The notes under the pieces were generated by a model. That model was not told the DNA's origin. It did not search any database and worked only from the letters and a program-made list of their open reading frames with translations. Of a DNA stretch of 64,000 nt, positions 36,028 to 47,749 are shown piece after piece. The stretch is from the NCBI GenBank assembly GCA_050084985.1, contig JBITNC010000001.1, positions 194,432,001-194,496,000 of the forward strand, read 5' to 3'. Position 1 is the first letter of the stretch. The number at the start of each line of letters is the position of its first letter. The translations under genes and the position numbers were made by a program. This stretch comes from Nageia nagi (taxonomy: Eukaryota; Pinophyta).

Positions 36028-36414
36028 GACATTCTATGTGATCTCATCCAATTGTATTGTAAATAAAAACATTTTGATCATGATATATATATGAAACACA
36101 AATTTTGGTACCTGATTTGCTCTTATGCATGTGCTTGTGATGGATGAAATTGATGTTCCGTGATTCCTGAAAATGAATGCTAATGACACAACCTGAAATT
36201 CTGAGTTCTCACGCTACAAGGGGAATTGGAATCTTTTGACTTTCTCCTATTTTTCACTAAAGGATGACCAATGGTGGTCCTATTAGCATGAAATACAATG
36301 CCAGTGCTCCTGTTATGACATCATGAAGCCCCCCTAATCTCTTCACCATGACATCCGTTAGTGACCTGAACTGACTATTAGCTTCTCTCTATCTCTCTTT
36401 TTTTTTATATTGAT

Positions 36415-37647
36415 CTACCAAATGATACCCCTGGAGAGCCTGGAGCTCCCACCAATGTTAGCCTCGCAAACATCTTCAAGGAAAATCATATTGACATGTT
36501 GCTCTTCCTCTGCATCTTTGACCTTTGCTGGACACACATAGAATCCATATTCTATGAGCTTCTGTACTCTATCCCTAAGGCTTCCACACCCATTAGTAGC
36601 ATGGCCCTTAGTCTGATGATACTCACAATACCTATCTTCCTTATACCAAGGGGGTCTTTCTGCTGTAGGATCTTCTTCATGCTTAGGTAAGGGTTGTAAC
36701 AACCCTTTCACCACAAGGTCTTTTAGGATATATCTCAAAGGTATGGGAAATCTAACAAATTTCTTCTCTTTCATCTCACTTGTCTTCTCAGCCACATGGA
36801 TAGTTTTCTCTTTCTTTGGTGATTGCGATCTCTTATCCTTTGCTATAGTCTTATCACTACTACCATACTTCACAAGCCCTAGCTTCACAAGGACTTTCTC
36901 TTTCTCTAACAATTTATACATCATATCCAAAAATGCAAGATGTGTATAATCGATAACATGTGATTGCAAGGGTAATATAATAGCTTCTTTAAAAATATTA
37001 TTTACCTCTTTTTCTATTAATCTGGTCTTCACTTGCTACCATGTCTTCTTAAACATTACAACAAATTTGTCTAGTTGCTCATCACTACCTTGCTTTATAG
37101 CACATAAATCTTATAACATAACCTCCTGCTTGACGTTATGCTTATATTGCTCTAGAAACAAAATACTGAATTCTCCAAATGATGTGATGGACCCTTCAGG
37201 TAGGGCATAAAACCATGCTCGAGCCTCTCCCTCCAAGCTATGGGGAAAGAATTTAGCTTGCAATCTTTGATCTGTACCAATTTTGAGTTCGCACTCATCC
37301 TTGAACCCTTGTATATGTCTTCTCGGATCTCCTTCACCATTGAACTTGTAGAATTTTGGCTCTTTATAGTCAGATGGTGGCATGTGCCTATGAATCTCAT
37401 TGCATAAGGGACTACCAAATTCAAAAGAATCATTAGGTAGAGCTGATCCCCTTGCCAATCTATCTATTTGCCTTTGCATACCCTCTATAGTAGCTTGAAA
37501 ATTACTATTGTCACCCTCAACACTATTTTGCATTCTTCCATATCCCTCTGGATCATCATGTCTGATTTCCCCCAATAATTCATCCAAATCTTTTTTTGAA
37601 AGACTACGCAAGAATAATTTAAGTTGATCCATAACTAAAACACTCAC
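36415..37647 (-). pseudogene. Element C gag
   Basis: The minus strand from ATG at 37647 to the stop at 36415 forms one frame of 411 codons with two nonsense codons (TAA at 37111-37113; TAG near 37040, after TW and before Q). The N-terminal part has an RSLSKKDLDELLGEI start and a short coiled region. The gypsy gag core has PKFYKFNGEGDPRRHIQGF, then FFPHSLEGEARAWFYALP, then FSILFLEQY. The second part has a Lys-rich linker and a knuckle variant CEYHQTKGHATNGC, where His replaces the second Cys, as in many plant gypsy Gags. It should form the particle; no protease or pol follows. Confidence 0.88.
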
Positions 37648-37702
37648 AAGATAGATATTAGTCCTAACTAAAACCCTTAGGGTTTTAGTACAATGATGTG
37701 CA

Positions 37703-37721
37703 CTTCACATCGGGTTCACCA
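37703..37721 (-). promoter_or_regulatory. Primer-binding site of element C
   Basis: The minus strand reads TGGTGAACCCGATGTG two bases inside the 5' LTR. It begins with the TGG that pairs with tRNA CCA ends; which tRNA is meant I cannot say. Confidence 0.65.
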
Positions 37722-37723
37722 AA

Positions 37724-38598
37724 TATTTACAAATAAAATTGAGTGTGCAAATAAATAAATAGGTAAATATCTACAAACTCAATATATCTGTATTTGAGCT
37801 ATAGATAGCAATTTATTCTCAATAGCAATGAATAAGATAACCGATTCAGAAATGTAATTGTACCAAACAAGACTGTAATTTGTATACTTACCTCATGGAA
37901 CGTACCTGACAATGAAAAATGAAGATGTTGGTGATGCACTGATGATGAGCTGCCCTTCCAAAATCGTAGTGACCTGAGAAGATGCAAAAATAGGACTGCA
38001 GGGTAGTCCATTTTAGTGATATAAGAGCACGAGTGGTGTTCTTTTGTTCATAAAGGAGCATCGACAGCCTTTGTTTAATGATTCTTGACCTCTCGATCAA
38101 GTCCAGAACTTCAATACGGATGTCTCAGATAGCAGTGTGATATCAGAGTAGATCATGGATGTCAGGATAGCTCGCAAAAGGAAGCATACAAACCATAGCC
38201 TTGTAGGCGGTACCAAGAGATACCTTAAGGGGTTGCCACTACAAGACCATACACGGGATCATGTGTATCCTTGTTATGTGGACTTACTATTAGATCCCTT
38301 ATTTATATAGATAATAGATAATACAACCCATGGGTCAGCATACATCTACCTAAACAAGGCTAATTCACAACATTCAAGATAAACACACCAATAAACAAGG
38401 TAATTTATACAATATTCAAGATAATTCATGCAATATTCAAGATAATCCATGCAATATTCAAGATAATCATTATAAGATTCACATTTAAGACAAACACTGA
38501 TATTATCACTTTAAGACATTCAAGACATATATTTAGACCAAGCATGTTTTCATTAATTTATTGATTTAAAAACATAAATTCATTTTTATGTGTTAACA
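37724..38598 (-). repeat. 5' LTR of element C
   Basis: 875 bp, partner of 31295-32168. The first bases are TA instead of TG. TATATAAATA lies on the minus strand at 38300-38309. Confidence 0.93.
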
Positions 38599-38603
38599 AG
38601 ATG
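38599..38603. repeat. Target-site duplication of element C (right copy)
   Basis: AGATG, as at 31290-31294; the RNase H of B resumes directly after it. Confidence 0.9.
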
Positions 38604-39810
38604 CCTTAACCAAATGGCTTTTTGGGCTGCAATAAACATGGCATGATATTTGGCTTCTATGGTGGAAAGAGAAATAGTAGGTTGCCTCTTGTAAGGCTAA
38701 GAGATAGCACGTAAACCAATGCTAAATACATATGTAGATGTTGATTTCTTATCATCTTTATCTCCTCCATAGTCAAAATCTAAGAATCCAGAGAGAATAA
38801 ATGAGGGTAACTTGGAATACTTGAGAGTAAGATCTTTAGTCCTTACAACATACCTCAAGATTTGCTTAACAACATTGAGTGTTCAACATATGGTTTTTGC
38901 ATGAATCATGCCATCAGATTCATTGCAAAGGTAATATCTAGCCTAGATATAGTTAAATACAAAAGATTACCAATTAATTACCTGTAAACTATAGCATTAG
39001 CTAACTGAGAGTTAGAGCTTAGAGAAATAGGGATTCCAAGAGAGACTAGGATTGTAGCATATCTACATTTCTTGATTCTAAACTTCTACAAGATATTTGA
39101 TATATACTTAGATTGACTGAGGTAAGTACAATCCTTGTATTGATACACTTGCATTTCAAGATAGTAATGCAAGAGACCAAGATCAATCATTTCAAATATT
39201 GCCTTAAGTTTGGATATGCACTCTTGAATGATTTCATCATTATTCTTAGTAATAAAAAAATCATCCATATAAAGAAGAATCACTACCATGTCTTTTCCTT
39301 GATTGAGTACATATAGATCGAAGTCAAAAAAACACTTGGAGAATTTAATGTCTACAAAGTACCTTGCAATCTTTCTATACCAAGCTCAAGGTGTTTGTTT
39401 AAGTTCATACAATGACTTCTTTAGCTTGCACATAAAGGACTCTTTACTTTCAAAATAAACCCTTCTAATTGATTCATAAAGATTTCCACATCCAATTCAC
39501 CATTGAGAAATGTACTCTTGACATCAAGTTGAAAAACTTTCCATCTTTGAGCTATAAAAAGAGCAAGAATAACTCTCATAGTAGGCATATTTGCCACACA
39601 AGCAAAAGTTTCCTTATAATCTACACTGTATTTTTGAGCAAAACCTTTAGCTACTAACCTTGCCTTGTATTTCTCAATATCTCCAACTGAATTGAACTTG
39701 ACCTTGTAGATCCACTTATTACCAATCACATTCTTATCATTGGGATAAGGAACCAAGTCCCAAGTTTTAGTTTTCATAAATGTCTCATACTTCACTTTCA
39801 TGGCTTCCAT
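38604..39810 (-). pseudogene. Element B reverse transcriptase and RNase H N-terminal half
   Basis: RT blocks are visible: KTWDLVPYPNDKNVIGNKWI, YKARLVAKGFAQKYSVDYKE, VFQLDVKSTFLNGELDVEIF (39810-39421) and ILLYMDDFFITKN with the YMDD catalytic box (39289-39086). RNase H follows to the left (FDYGGDKDDKKST, LSTIEAKYHAMF). Shifts and stops separate each block. It is clearly the same family as element D. Confidence 0.88.
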
Positions 39811-41200
39811 CTAACACTTATGCTTAGAAGCTTCTTTAAAGGTTGAGGGCTCATGGTTGTTGTCAATCTTGGTAATTAAGGATTTGTTCAAGGTCATGCT
39901 CCTTGTTACCCTTTGTGTTAGAGAATTTGTTCCTGTGGTGACTTGTATATATCAATATCCAACTAGCTAGGAGCAACTAAAGAGTCCTATGGATCATCAA
40001 CATCTTTGTTAAAAGAAAATTCTTTAAGAAGTTCATTGAATTTTATATCCCTTGAGATAAACACTACTTTATAGGTTGAAGAGTAGAGCCTCTAACCTCT
40101 ATGCTAACTATCATAACCCATAAAATGCATTTTTTAGCTCTTTTTTCTAACTTCTTCCTTTTCTTAGAAATAATGTAGGAGAAAGCTTCATAACCAAACA
40201 CCCTAAGATGAGAAATGTTAGCTTTTCTTCTTGATCATGCCTCAAAAAGAATTTTTCTTTGAATGACTTTTGTGAAACACCTATTCAATTTTTAAATAGT
40301 AGTGCTCATAGCTTCATCGCATAAGAATTTAGGAACATTACCCAACATCTATGTAGCCATCTCTATAATTGTTCTATTTTTCTTTTCGGTAGCACTGTTC
40401 TTTTGAGAAGTGTATGGAATTGCAAACTACCTCTTGATTTTATACTTAGCATAATAGTCATTGAACTCATTACTATTATATTTTCTTCCATTATGTAATC
40501 TCAACATCTTGATTTTAAGGTTAGTTTGATTCTCAACAAAAGTCTTAAAAACTTTAAAACTCTTAAAGGTTTATCCTTGTGCTCAAGTAGATACCCAAAT
40601 GTCATCCTACTAAATTCATCAATGAAGGCTAAGACATAAGATGCTCTTTCAAATGAATTAATCTAAAATGAACCCATAAAATTTGAATGCACAAGTTGAA
40701 GAGGTTGAGATGCTCTTGTTGCCTTATCTTTTTCAAACTTTTGTCTATGCATAGACCAACTGAAGGAGAAATTGAAAGCAAACCTTTCATAAGTTCTTGA
40801 TCTTTCATAACTTGAATACTCTTGTGATTAAGGTGCCCTAAATGATGATGCTAAAGATTGAATTTAGAACACATACTAGAAGCAAAACACATCTTTTATG
40901 GAACTTAATATACAAAATAGAGGTTATCTTTTATAGATCCTTTAACTAAAGTGGCAAGTCCTTTCTTAATGCATCGAGATTGAGAGTCAAACTCAAAATG
41001 AGTACCCTTTTCTAGTAACATGGATCATAGAGAGAAGATTTATCCTAATCTTAGGAATAAAGAAAACATTGTTAATAAATTTCTCATGAATCAACACACT
41101 CCTAATTCTTTAGACTTCAAGGGTAGAGATATCGCTTATCACATCTCATACTTGTGAGAGTTCTCAAACTTTTTCTTTTCAAAGAATAGATGATCAGTGC
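39811..41200 (-). pseudogene. Element B protease and integrase, decayed
   Basis: Frame-broken matches to the element D integrase run through the interval. Around 40410-40500 the second catalytic region reads MLRLHNGRKYNSNEFNDYY, where the family has Arg-Ser-Asp-Asn-Gly. The catalytic Asp is replaced and the third acidic block reads ATEKKN. The GAG-pre-integrase and protease parts lie to the right (to about 41200). There is no usable frame. Confidence 0.7.
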
Positions 41201-41608
41201 AATCAGAATCAATAATCCAATTCGATAGAAAAGAGAGAATCATGTATAAGAGATTCCTCATGCTTCAATAGGTGCTTAGAAAGGTTCTCAAAGGAGAAGA
41301 GTTCTTTTTCATCATTTAAACCTTATTTCCATAACTGTTACAAAGTTTTCAAACTTTGAAGAATGATAAAGACCATGAACTCATCATTAATCCAATTATA
41401 TCCATAAGCAATAGGTTGAGTCTTTAGATCAATGATTTTATTCAAGTAAATAGCCACATTTTCATCTTCCCTTTGGTGAGATTGAAGTAACTTTTTAAGA
41501 ATGGTAAACCTTCTTGAAAAGTTTGAACGAAGATAGATTTCTTAATCTTATCCCATGCTTCCTTTGTCAAAGTTAAAAAAAGAAATCATCAAGAGCATAT
41601 TATCTAAA
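41201..41608 (-). pseudogene. Element B gag, C-terminal part
   Basis: Minus-strand pieces IYLNKIIDLKTQPIAYGYNW and INDEFMVFIILQSL match the gag of element D. The frame is cut at the ATTGC site of D; the N-terminal part continues at 50025-50219. Confidence 0.75.
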
Positions 41609-41613
41609 ATTGC
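41609..41613. repeat. Target-site duplication of element D (left copy)
   Basis: ATTGC, repeated at 50020-50024. Confidence 0.9.
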
Positions 41614-41971
41614 TGTTGGAATTAGCCTAGATCTAATTCTCAAGGTACAAGACTAGGAAGCTCAATCACACAACATTCACACAAGATAACACAAGTGTAA
41701 TGTGGTTCCTCCCTCCTTGGGAGTACATCCACAACTAGTATTTATAGCTTGAGAGCACCTCCCTAACCTCCCTTTAACCCAAGGGTAAGGTTAGGGTTAC
41801 AATAAATGTGTGACCTAACTTTAACCTACCAACTAACCCCATGGTTAGGTCAAAGTCCACACATAATAAAGAATTCAATTAATCCCTTAAGGTATCTACA
41901 TATCCTTTAAGTGATTAATTGAACTTACAAGGAGTTTAGATATTCACAATATTTCATTACAAATTCTAACA
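41614..41971 (-). repeat. 3' LTR of element D, with internal deletion
   Basis: TGTTGGAATTAGCC ... TTCTAACA. It lacks 113 bp found in the other LTR, at the junction ACTAGTA/TTTATAG (about 41740). The TATAAATA box (minus, 41739-41746) is kept but the bases just downstream of it are gone. Confidence 0.93.
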
Positions 41972-41985
41972 CTCCTCCTTAATGC
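41972..41985 (-). promoter_or_regulatory. Polypurine tract of element D
   Basis: The minus strand reads ATTAAGGAGGAG next to the 3' LTR, closely like that of B. Confidence 0.78.
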
Positions 41986-42429
41986 AATATTGGGATAGAG
42001 AATAGAAGAGAGAAGAGAGAGAGTAAGAGAGAGTTCTCCTCCATAGAGATACAAGTGGAGATGAGAACATTTACATATTTGAGAATCTTTTTGAGAACTA
42101 GTATGAGACTCACTACATTACCATTTGACAAAATAGTTTACAATACAATCATTAACCACAATTGGTTTCATTGTAAATAGCAGTCGATCAACTTTAAGCT
42201 GACATGTGAGTCTCCATGAGCTTGCTTTCACAAGGTGAGTAACCTGCATTTCTGAAGAAGATCCTGCATGCTATAAGCAACTCATGAACAAAATTAGTTA
42301 GATGCATCATATATTCAAATAAAAGAATCAAATAATACCATATTATATATAACTGATTAATGGTACACTATAAGTCATCACAGAGATGCCAAGCCATCAC
42401 TCATAGTCACCTATTGTATATAGACATGT

Positions 42430-42930
42430 GTTGATTATTAATAGAGCATAAAAAATTGTACAATGAGTTTCTCATGCAGAGAAAACTCACCACAAAGGTA
42501 TAGAATGTACAACAAGTTCATCACGTAGAGCGAACTTACCATGGAGGTATATTAATTATATACTTAAAAAATTGTACAACAAGTTTCTCATGTAGAGCAA
42601 ACTCACCACGGAGGTATAAAGCATAAAATTGTACAATGAGTTTCTCATGCAGAGCAAACTCACCACAAAGGTATAGAATGTACAACAAGTTCATCATGCA
42701 GAGCGAACTTACCATGGAGGTATATTAATTATATGCTCAAAAATTGTATAACGAGTTTCTCACGTAGAGCAAACTCACCACAGAGGTATAAAATGTACAA
42801 CAAGTTTGTCACGTAGAGCAAACTTACCATAGAGGTATAAAATAATCAACACTCTATAACAACAATTGTACAACAAGTTTGTCATGCAGAGCAAACTTAC
42901 CATAGAGGTCTAGAATGTATAATCAAAAAA
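42430..42930. repeat. Tandem repeats in the 3' untranslated part of D
   Basis: About nine imperfect units near 45-60 bp with GAGTTTCTCATGCAGAGCAA, ACTCACCACGGAGGTATA and GTACAACAAGTT pieces, between the RNase H stop and the 3' LTR. Confidence 0.87.
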
Positions 42931-42968
42931 GGCCTCTTAGAGGTAAAGTTGTCATCACTAACAAAAGT

Positions 42969-43640
42969 TCAAACTTCACTCCCCCTTGAGGGCCACTTCA
43001 CCAACCTGAGAGAATCCCTAAGCTTGCTAAACTGAGCTTCAAGAAGGGGCTTGGTGAATAAATCAGTAGAGTTTTTAGAAGATGGACAATACTCCAAGTG
43101 TATGATGTCATCTAGAACCTTCTCCCTAAAAAAATGGGCTTGGATTTCCACATGTTTGGTTCTCTGATGGAACACAGGATTCTTAGTTAAAGAGATAGCC
43201 GATTGATTATCTAAAGAAATAAGAGATGGGCCATTTTGCTTATACCTAATTTTGTTCAAAAGATGCCTCAGCCAAATAGCTTCTTGGGTGGCAACAAACA
43301 TGGCTCGATATTTGGCTTCGGTGGTAGAAAGAGTCACAGTAGGTTGCTTCTTGGAAGCCCAAGAGATAGCACCTGAACCAATGCTGAACACATATGCAGA
43401 GGTTGATTTTCTATCATCTCTATCTCCCCCATAATCAGAATCTGAGAAGCCTGAGAGAATAATTGAGGGAACTTTGGAATACTTAAGAGCAAGATCCTTT
43501 ATCCCTACCACATACCTCAAGATTTGCTTCACAACATTGAGGTGTTCAACATATGGTTTTTGCATGAATCGTGCCATCAGATTCACTGCAAAGGCAATAT
43601 TAGGATGAGAGATAGTTAGATACAGAAGACTACTGATCAA
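42969..43640 (-). pseudogene. Element D RNase H
   Basis: 223 residues open: SLLYLTISHPNIAFAVNLMA (RT end), then the RNase H with SGFSDSDYGGDRDDRKST, LSTTEAKYRAMF and LDNQSAISLTKNPVFHQRTK, giving the acidic residues, and the end KWPSRGSEV. A TAA at 43641-43643 cuts it from the RT frame; the family normally has Gln at this place (YRxLI). Otherwise this part looks intact. Confidence 0.9.
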
Positions 43641-44482
43641 TTACCTATAAGCTGTAGCATCAGCCAACTCAGAATCTAAGCTCAGTGATACAATGATTCT
43701 AGGAGAAATAGGTATTGCAACATATCTACACTCCTCCATTCCAAACTTTTGCAAGATGTCTGATATATACTTAGATTGACTAAGATAAGTACAATCTTTA
43801 TGTTGGTATACTTGCATCCCAAGATAGTAATGCAATAGACCTAGACCAGTCATTTCAAATGTTGCCTTTACTTTGGATATGCACTCTTGGATAATTTCAA
43901 TATTGTTGCCTATTATGAGAAGATCATCCACATAAAGGAGAATTAAGACCACATCTTTTCCTTGATTGAGTACATAGAGATCTGAGTCAGAGAAGCACTT
44001 GGAAAAACTAAAATCTGCAAAGAATACTAAAATTTTCTTGTACCATGCTCTAGGTGCTTGTTTAAGTCCATACAAAAACTTCTTTAGCTTGCACACAAGA
44101 GACTCTTTTCCTTTTGGAATAAATCCTTCTGGTTGATTCATGTAGATTTCTACATCCAAGTCACCATTGAGAAATGCACTCTTGACATCAAGTTGGAAAA
44201 CTTTCCAACCTTGAGCTACAGAAAGAGCAAGGATTATCCTGATAGTAGGCATCTTGGCCATAGGAGCAAAGGTTTTCTCATAATCAATACCATATTTCTG
44301 AGCAAATCCTTTGGCCACTAACCTTTCTTTATATTTTTCAACTTCTCCATCAGAATTTTACTTGACCTTGTATATCCATTTATTCCAATCACATTTTTCT
44401 CATTGAGATAAGGAACCAAATCCCAAGTTTCATTTTTTATGAGTGCCTCATACTCAACTTTCATAGCTTCCATCCAACACTC
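43641..44482 (-). pseudogene. Element D reverse transcriptase
   Basis: The long frame 44318-43641 runs from VAKGFAQKYGIDYEKTFAPM through [35 protein letters not shown] and ILLYVDDLLIIGNN, with the catalytic Asp residues present. Upstream the N-terminal RT block (NETWDLVPYLNEKN) is broken by a one-base loss near 44382, a TAA at 44358-44360 and a TAA at 44483-44485. Confidence 0.9.
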
Positions 44483-45222
44483 TTACTTGGAAGCTTCTTT
44501 GAATGTTGATGGCTCATTCATATTATCAATTTTGGAAAATAAGAATTTATTCAAGGTCATACTTCTTGTAATTCTCTGAGCTAGAGAATTTTGCTCTTGT
44601 GGTGACTTCCCTACATGATCATCCAACCAGTTAGGTGCAAGCATAGAATCATCTAAATCAAACACCTCAGCATGAGAAGTTGTATCCTCAGGAAGTTCAT
44701 TGAACTTGACATCCCTAGAAACAAAGACTATTTTATGGGATGAGGAGTAGAGCTTGTAACCTCTATGCTGATTATCATACCCCACAAAGGTGCATTTTTT
44801 TGATCTTTTGTCTAGATTCTTTCTTTTCTCTGAGTTAATGAAGGCAAATGCATCACAACCAAAGACCTTGAAGTGTGAGATGTTAGGTTTCTTTCCTGTC
44901 CATGCTTCATATGGAGTTTTTCCTTCAACTGCTTTAGTAGGACACCTATTTAGGGTGTGAATAGCAGTGTGAATAGCTTCTCCCCATAAGAAACTAGGAA
45001 GGTTACCCAACATGCATCTTGCCATTTCCATAATGGTGTGATTCTTCCTTTCAGCAACTCTATTTTGCTGAGGGGTGTATGGGATTGTGAATTGCCGCTT
45101 GATCCCATGTTTACCACAATAGTCATTAAACTCATTGCTATTATACTCACCCCATTATCAGATCTTAGCATTTTGATCTTAAAATCAGTTTGATTTTCAA
45201 CAAGTGCCTTGAAGTCTTTAAA
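44483..45222 (-). pseudogene. Element D integrase, C-terminal half
   Basis: The frame 45031-44483 begins just after the third catalytic acidic residue (VAERKN lies upstream in the same frame) and includes LPSFLWGEAIHTAIHTLNRC, the integrase C-terminal region and an Asp/Glu-rich tail. A one-base shift near 45150 in the SDNGG motif separates it from the upstream part, and a TGA (45223-45225) breaks it again. Confidence 0.88.
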
Positions 45223-46002
45223 TCAGTCAAAAGTTTGATCCTTGTGCTCAAGTAGATAACCAAATGTCATCCTATTGAAATCATCAATGAAGGTCAGAAC
45301 ATAAGAAGCTCCCCCTAGAGACTTAGTCTGAAATGGACCCATCAAATCTAAATGCACAAGCTGAAGAGGACAAGTAGCCCGAGTTGCCTTATCTTTTTCA
45401 AACTTTTGCCTATTCATCTTTCCTAGAATGCACCTTTCACAAAGACCAATTGTGGGTGAAATATTAGGTAAACCTTCCACAAGTTCTTGATTTTTCATAT
45501 CTTGAATACTCTTGTGGTTAAGGTGCCCTAATCGTTGATGCCAAAGATTACCTTTTGAACACACATTTGTAGCAAGACAAATCTTTGAAGGTACTTGATC
45601 CACAATATAAAGGTCATTCTTTACTGATCCTTTCATCAAAGTGGCAAGTCCTTTCTTAACACACCAGGAGTGTGAGGTAAACTCAAATGAGCATCCTTTC
45701 CTTGTAATCTGAATTACAGAGATAAGATTCATCCTTATTTTAGGCACATAAAAGACATTATCAAGAGCCTTTCCATAAATCTTTACATTCCCTATTCCTT
45801 GAACATCAAAGACTGTATTATCACCTATCACAACTATATCCTTGTTGTACTTATGAAAATTTTTAAACTTATCCTTTTCATAACACATGTGATTAGTGCA
45901 TCCTGAATCAATAATCCAATCATTTGAAATAGTTTGATTCATTGAGTAGTAGGCAATAGTAGCAACATGCTTGTTCTTCTTTTTATTATTGAAATTTCTC
46001 AC
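45223..46002 (-). pseudogene. Element D protease, GAG-pre-integrase and integrase N-terminal part
   Basis: 259 residues open. Protease with WIIDSGCTNHMCYEKDKF (catalytic Asp), FYVPKIRMNLISV, then GAG-pre-integrase LWHQRLGHLNHKSIQDM ... CERCILGK, then the integrase start QLVHLDLMGPF (first catalytic Asp) and YVLTFIDDFNRMTFGYLL. Ends at the TGA named above. Confidence 0.92.
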
Positions 46003-46863
46003 ATTTGCATTTCCCTTACCTTTTTGAGCAAATTTCTTTTTGTGACAATCATACTCTTTGTGCCCAAAGATGCCACAAAAGTTACAATTTCCATCAAACT
46101 TTTCCTACGATGTTGGTTTGCTTGATCCAGCTTTATCATTCCTTTGCTTGAAGTTGCCATGCTTCCTGATGGTAGATGAGGATTTGTTATCTTTGAATTT
46201 ATAATGTTTGAACATTTTCTTGAAAGGAGTTTTGGTTGCTCCTAGAGCAATGCTATTATCCTTTGGAGAAATGTTCAACATTTTCTTGTTCAAAGTTTTC
46301 TCATGCTTCAGAAGGAGTCTAGAAAGGTTGTCAAGAGAGATAACATCTTCTTCATCATCAAACCTAGTCTCCATAACTATGACAAAGTTACTAAACTTTG
46401 TAGAGAGGCTTTGAAGAATGATGAAGACCATGAACTCATCATTGATCCAATTGCACCCACAGCCAACCAGTTGTGTCCTGAGGTCAATGATTTTGTTCAA
46501 GTAGATTGAGGCACTTTCATCTTCACCTTGATGATATTGCAATAAATTTTGTAGAATGGTTAACCTTCTTGAAAATTTGGACCCAAGGTAAATTTTCTTT
46601 AGTCTATCCCAAGCTTCTTTTGCTAATGTCGAGAAAGAGATCATGAGAAGGATGTCATCTAAAACTGCATGATAGATCATTGAAGTTGCTAACTCATTCT
46701 TTGAGTTGTAGATTTCAAGGGCCTTCTCATCTGTAGGAGCAACTAGATCTTCATTTACTATCTACCACAGCTTCCTTGCTTGTAACTTAGCTCTCATATG
46801 AGGTTCCCTTATGCCGAAGTTGGAACCGTCGAGTATGTGCTTGGGTATGAAGGTTTCAACCAT
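46003..46863 (-). pseudogene. Element D gag
   Basis: The ATG is the complement of 46861-46863, directly after ...TTTTGTACAGACA, which looks like a splice acceptor. The N-terminal part (IPKHILDGSNFGIREPHMRA) is broken by a TAG at 46762-46764. The frame 46680-46105 gives the Copia gag core (AWDRLKKIYLGSKFSRRL, IYLNKIIDLRTQLVGCGCNW). A TAG at 46105-46107 follows, then the zinc knuckle CNFCGIFGHKEYDC in the same frame (about 46040-46085). Both stops fit CAG to TAG changes. Confidence 0.88.
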
Positions 46864-47749
46864 TGTCTGTACAAAAGTAAATATGCAATAAGAATGCAAA
46901 TTTTTACAAGTTTCCATCTATACAAATCAAACATAAGTAAACATGTCCCATATGTGCAAACTTATAAACCACGATCTGTAGAGGAATAAAGTTGGGGTTG
47001 TTTTCTTGTATAGAATTAGGCCTTCACCTGGATGCCCGCAAGGTGGAGCCTAAGTACTACTAGTCCTCAACCAGTTCACCTTGGTCAATAATATACTCTC
47101 ACAAGGAGAAGTACCAACTATTTTCCAAGCATCCAACGTATCTTGGACTGGCCATTTTAATTATCTTGATTAAGGTTTTCAGTTTTCCTCTTAGGTTATC
47201 AAGATAATCCCTGAATGGACGTGCGGACATGTGGTATCACTACACACATGCCTGTCCACCTAATAGAGTTATGTCCAATCCAACAGAGGTCTTAGGGGAA
47301 ATTAAGATGGACTTACCACCACTTGGGTCTTCGAACTAAAAGGGCTCCAGTCTACCCTGTCCTCACCTTGTGGCTCCCCAAACAAGTCATGTTGTGGAAG
47401 AATATGTGCAGATGTGTTCATTTTAGGGGTTACTTTCAATATTTGCATTTTGCAAGTATAAAGCAAATTGTGTAAAAATATAAAGTAAAGTAAAATTGCA
47501 TCATCCACACGAGCTTGAAAAACCTTAAAAAGTCCAATGGGTTTTGTACTAACCCCTAAAAGACATTTTACATTTTGTATATTTTGCTCAATTCATTCAA
47601 GCACTTAATGAAAAAAAGAACTAAGTCCTACTTAGCATTTAATTCATAACTTTAAAAAACATGCATTGTTCCATGACTTAAAAAATTTAAGTAATTGCTG
47701 TTGAACATGAGCATGTAAGGAAACAAAAAAAATTAAATTTGTTTTAAAA

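Larger units (their letters stand above)
31295..38598 (-). mobile_element. Element C: gag-only gypsy-type element with antisense gene
   Basis: 7304 bp, LTRs of 874 and 875 bp, AGATG target duplication, inserted in element B RNase H. The minus strand has gag right after the 5' LTR (37647-36415) and no protease, RT, RNase H or integrase anywhere. The rest of the interior holds a plus-strand gene with a plant mobile domain (34229-36027), its promoter region and large tandem repeats. The known Tat-type gypsy elements often carry an extra gene in antisense between pol and the 3' LTR; C looks like a pol-less, non-autonomous relative. LTRs differ at several dozen positions, so it is neither young nor ancient. 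Confidence 0.88.
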
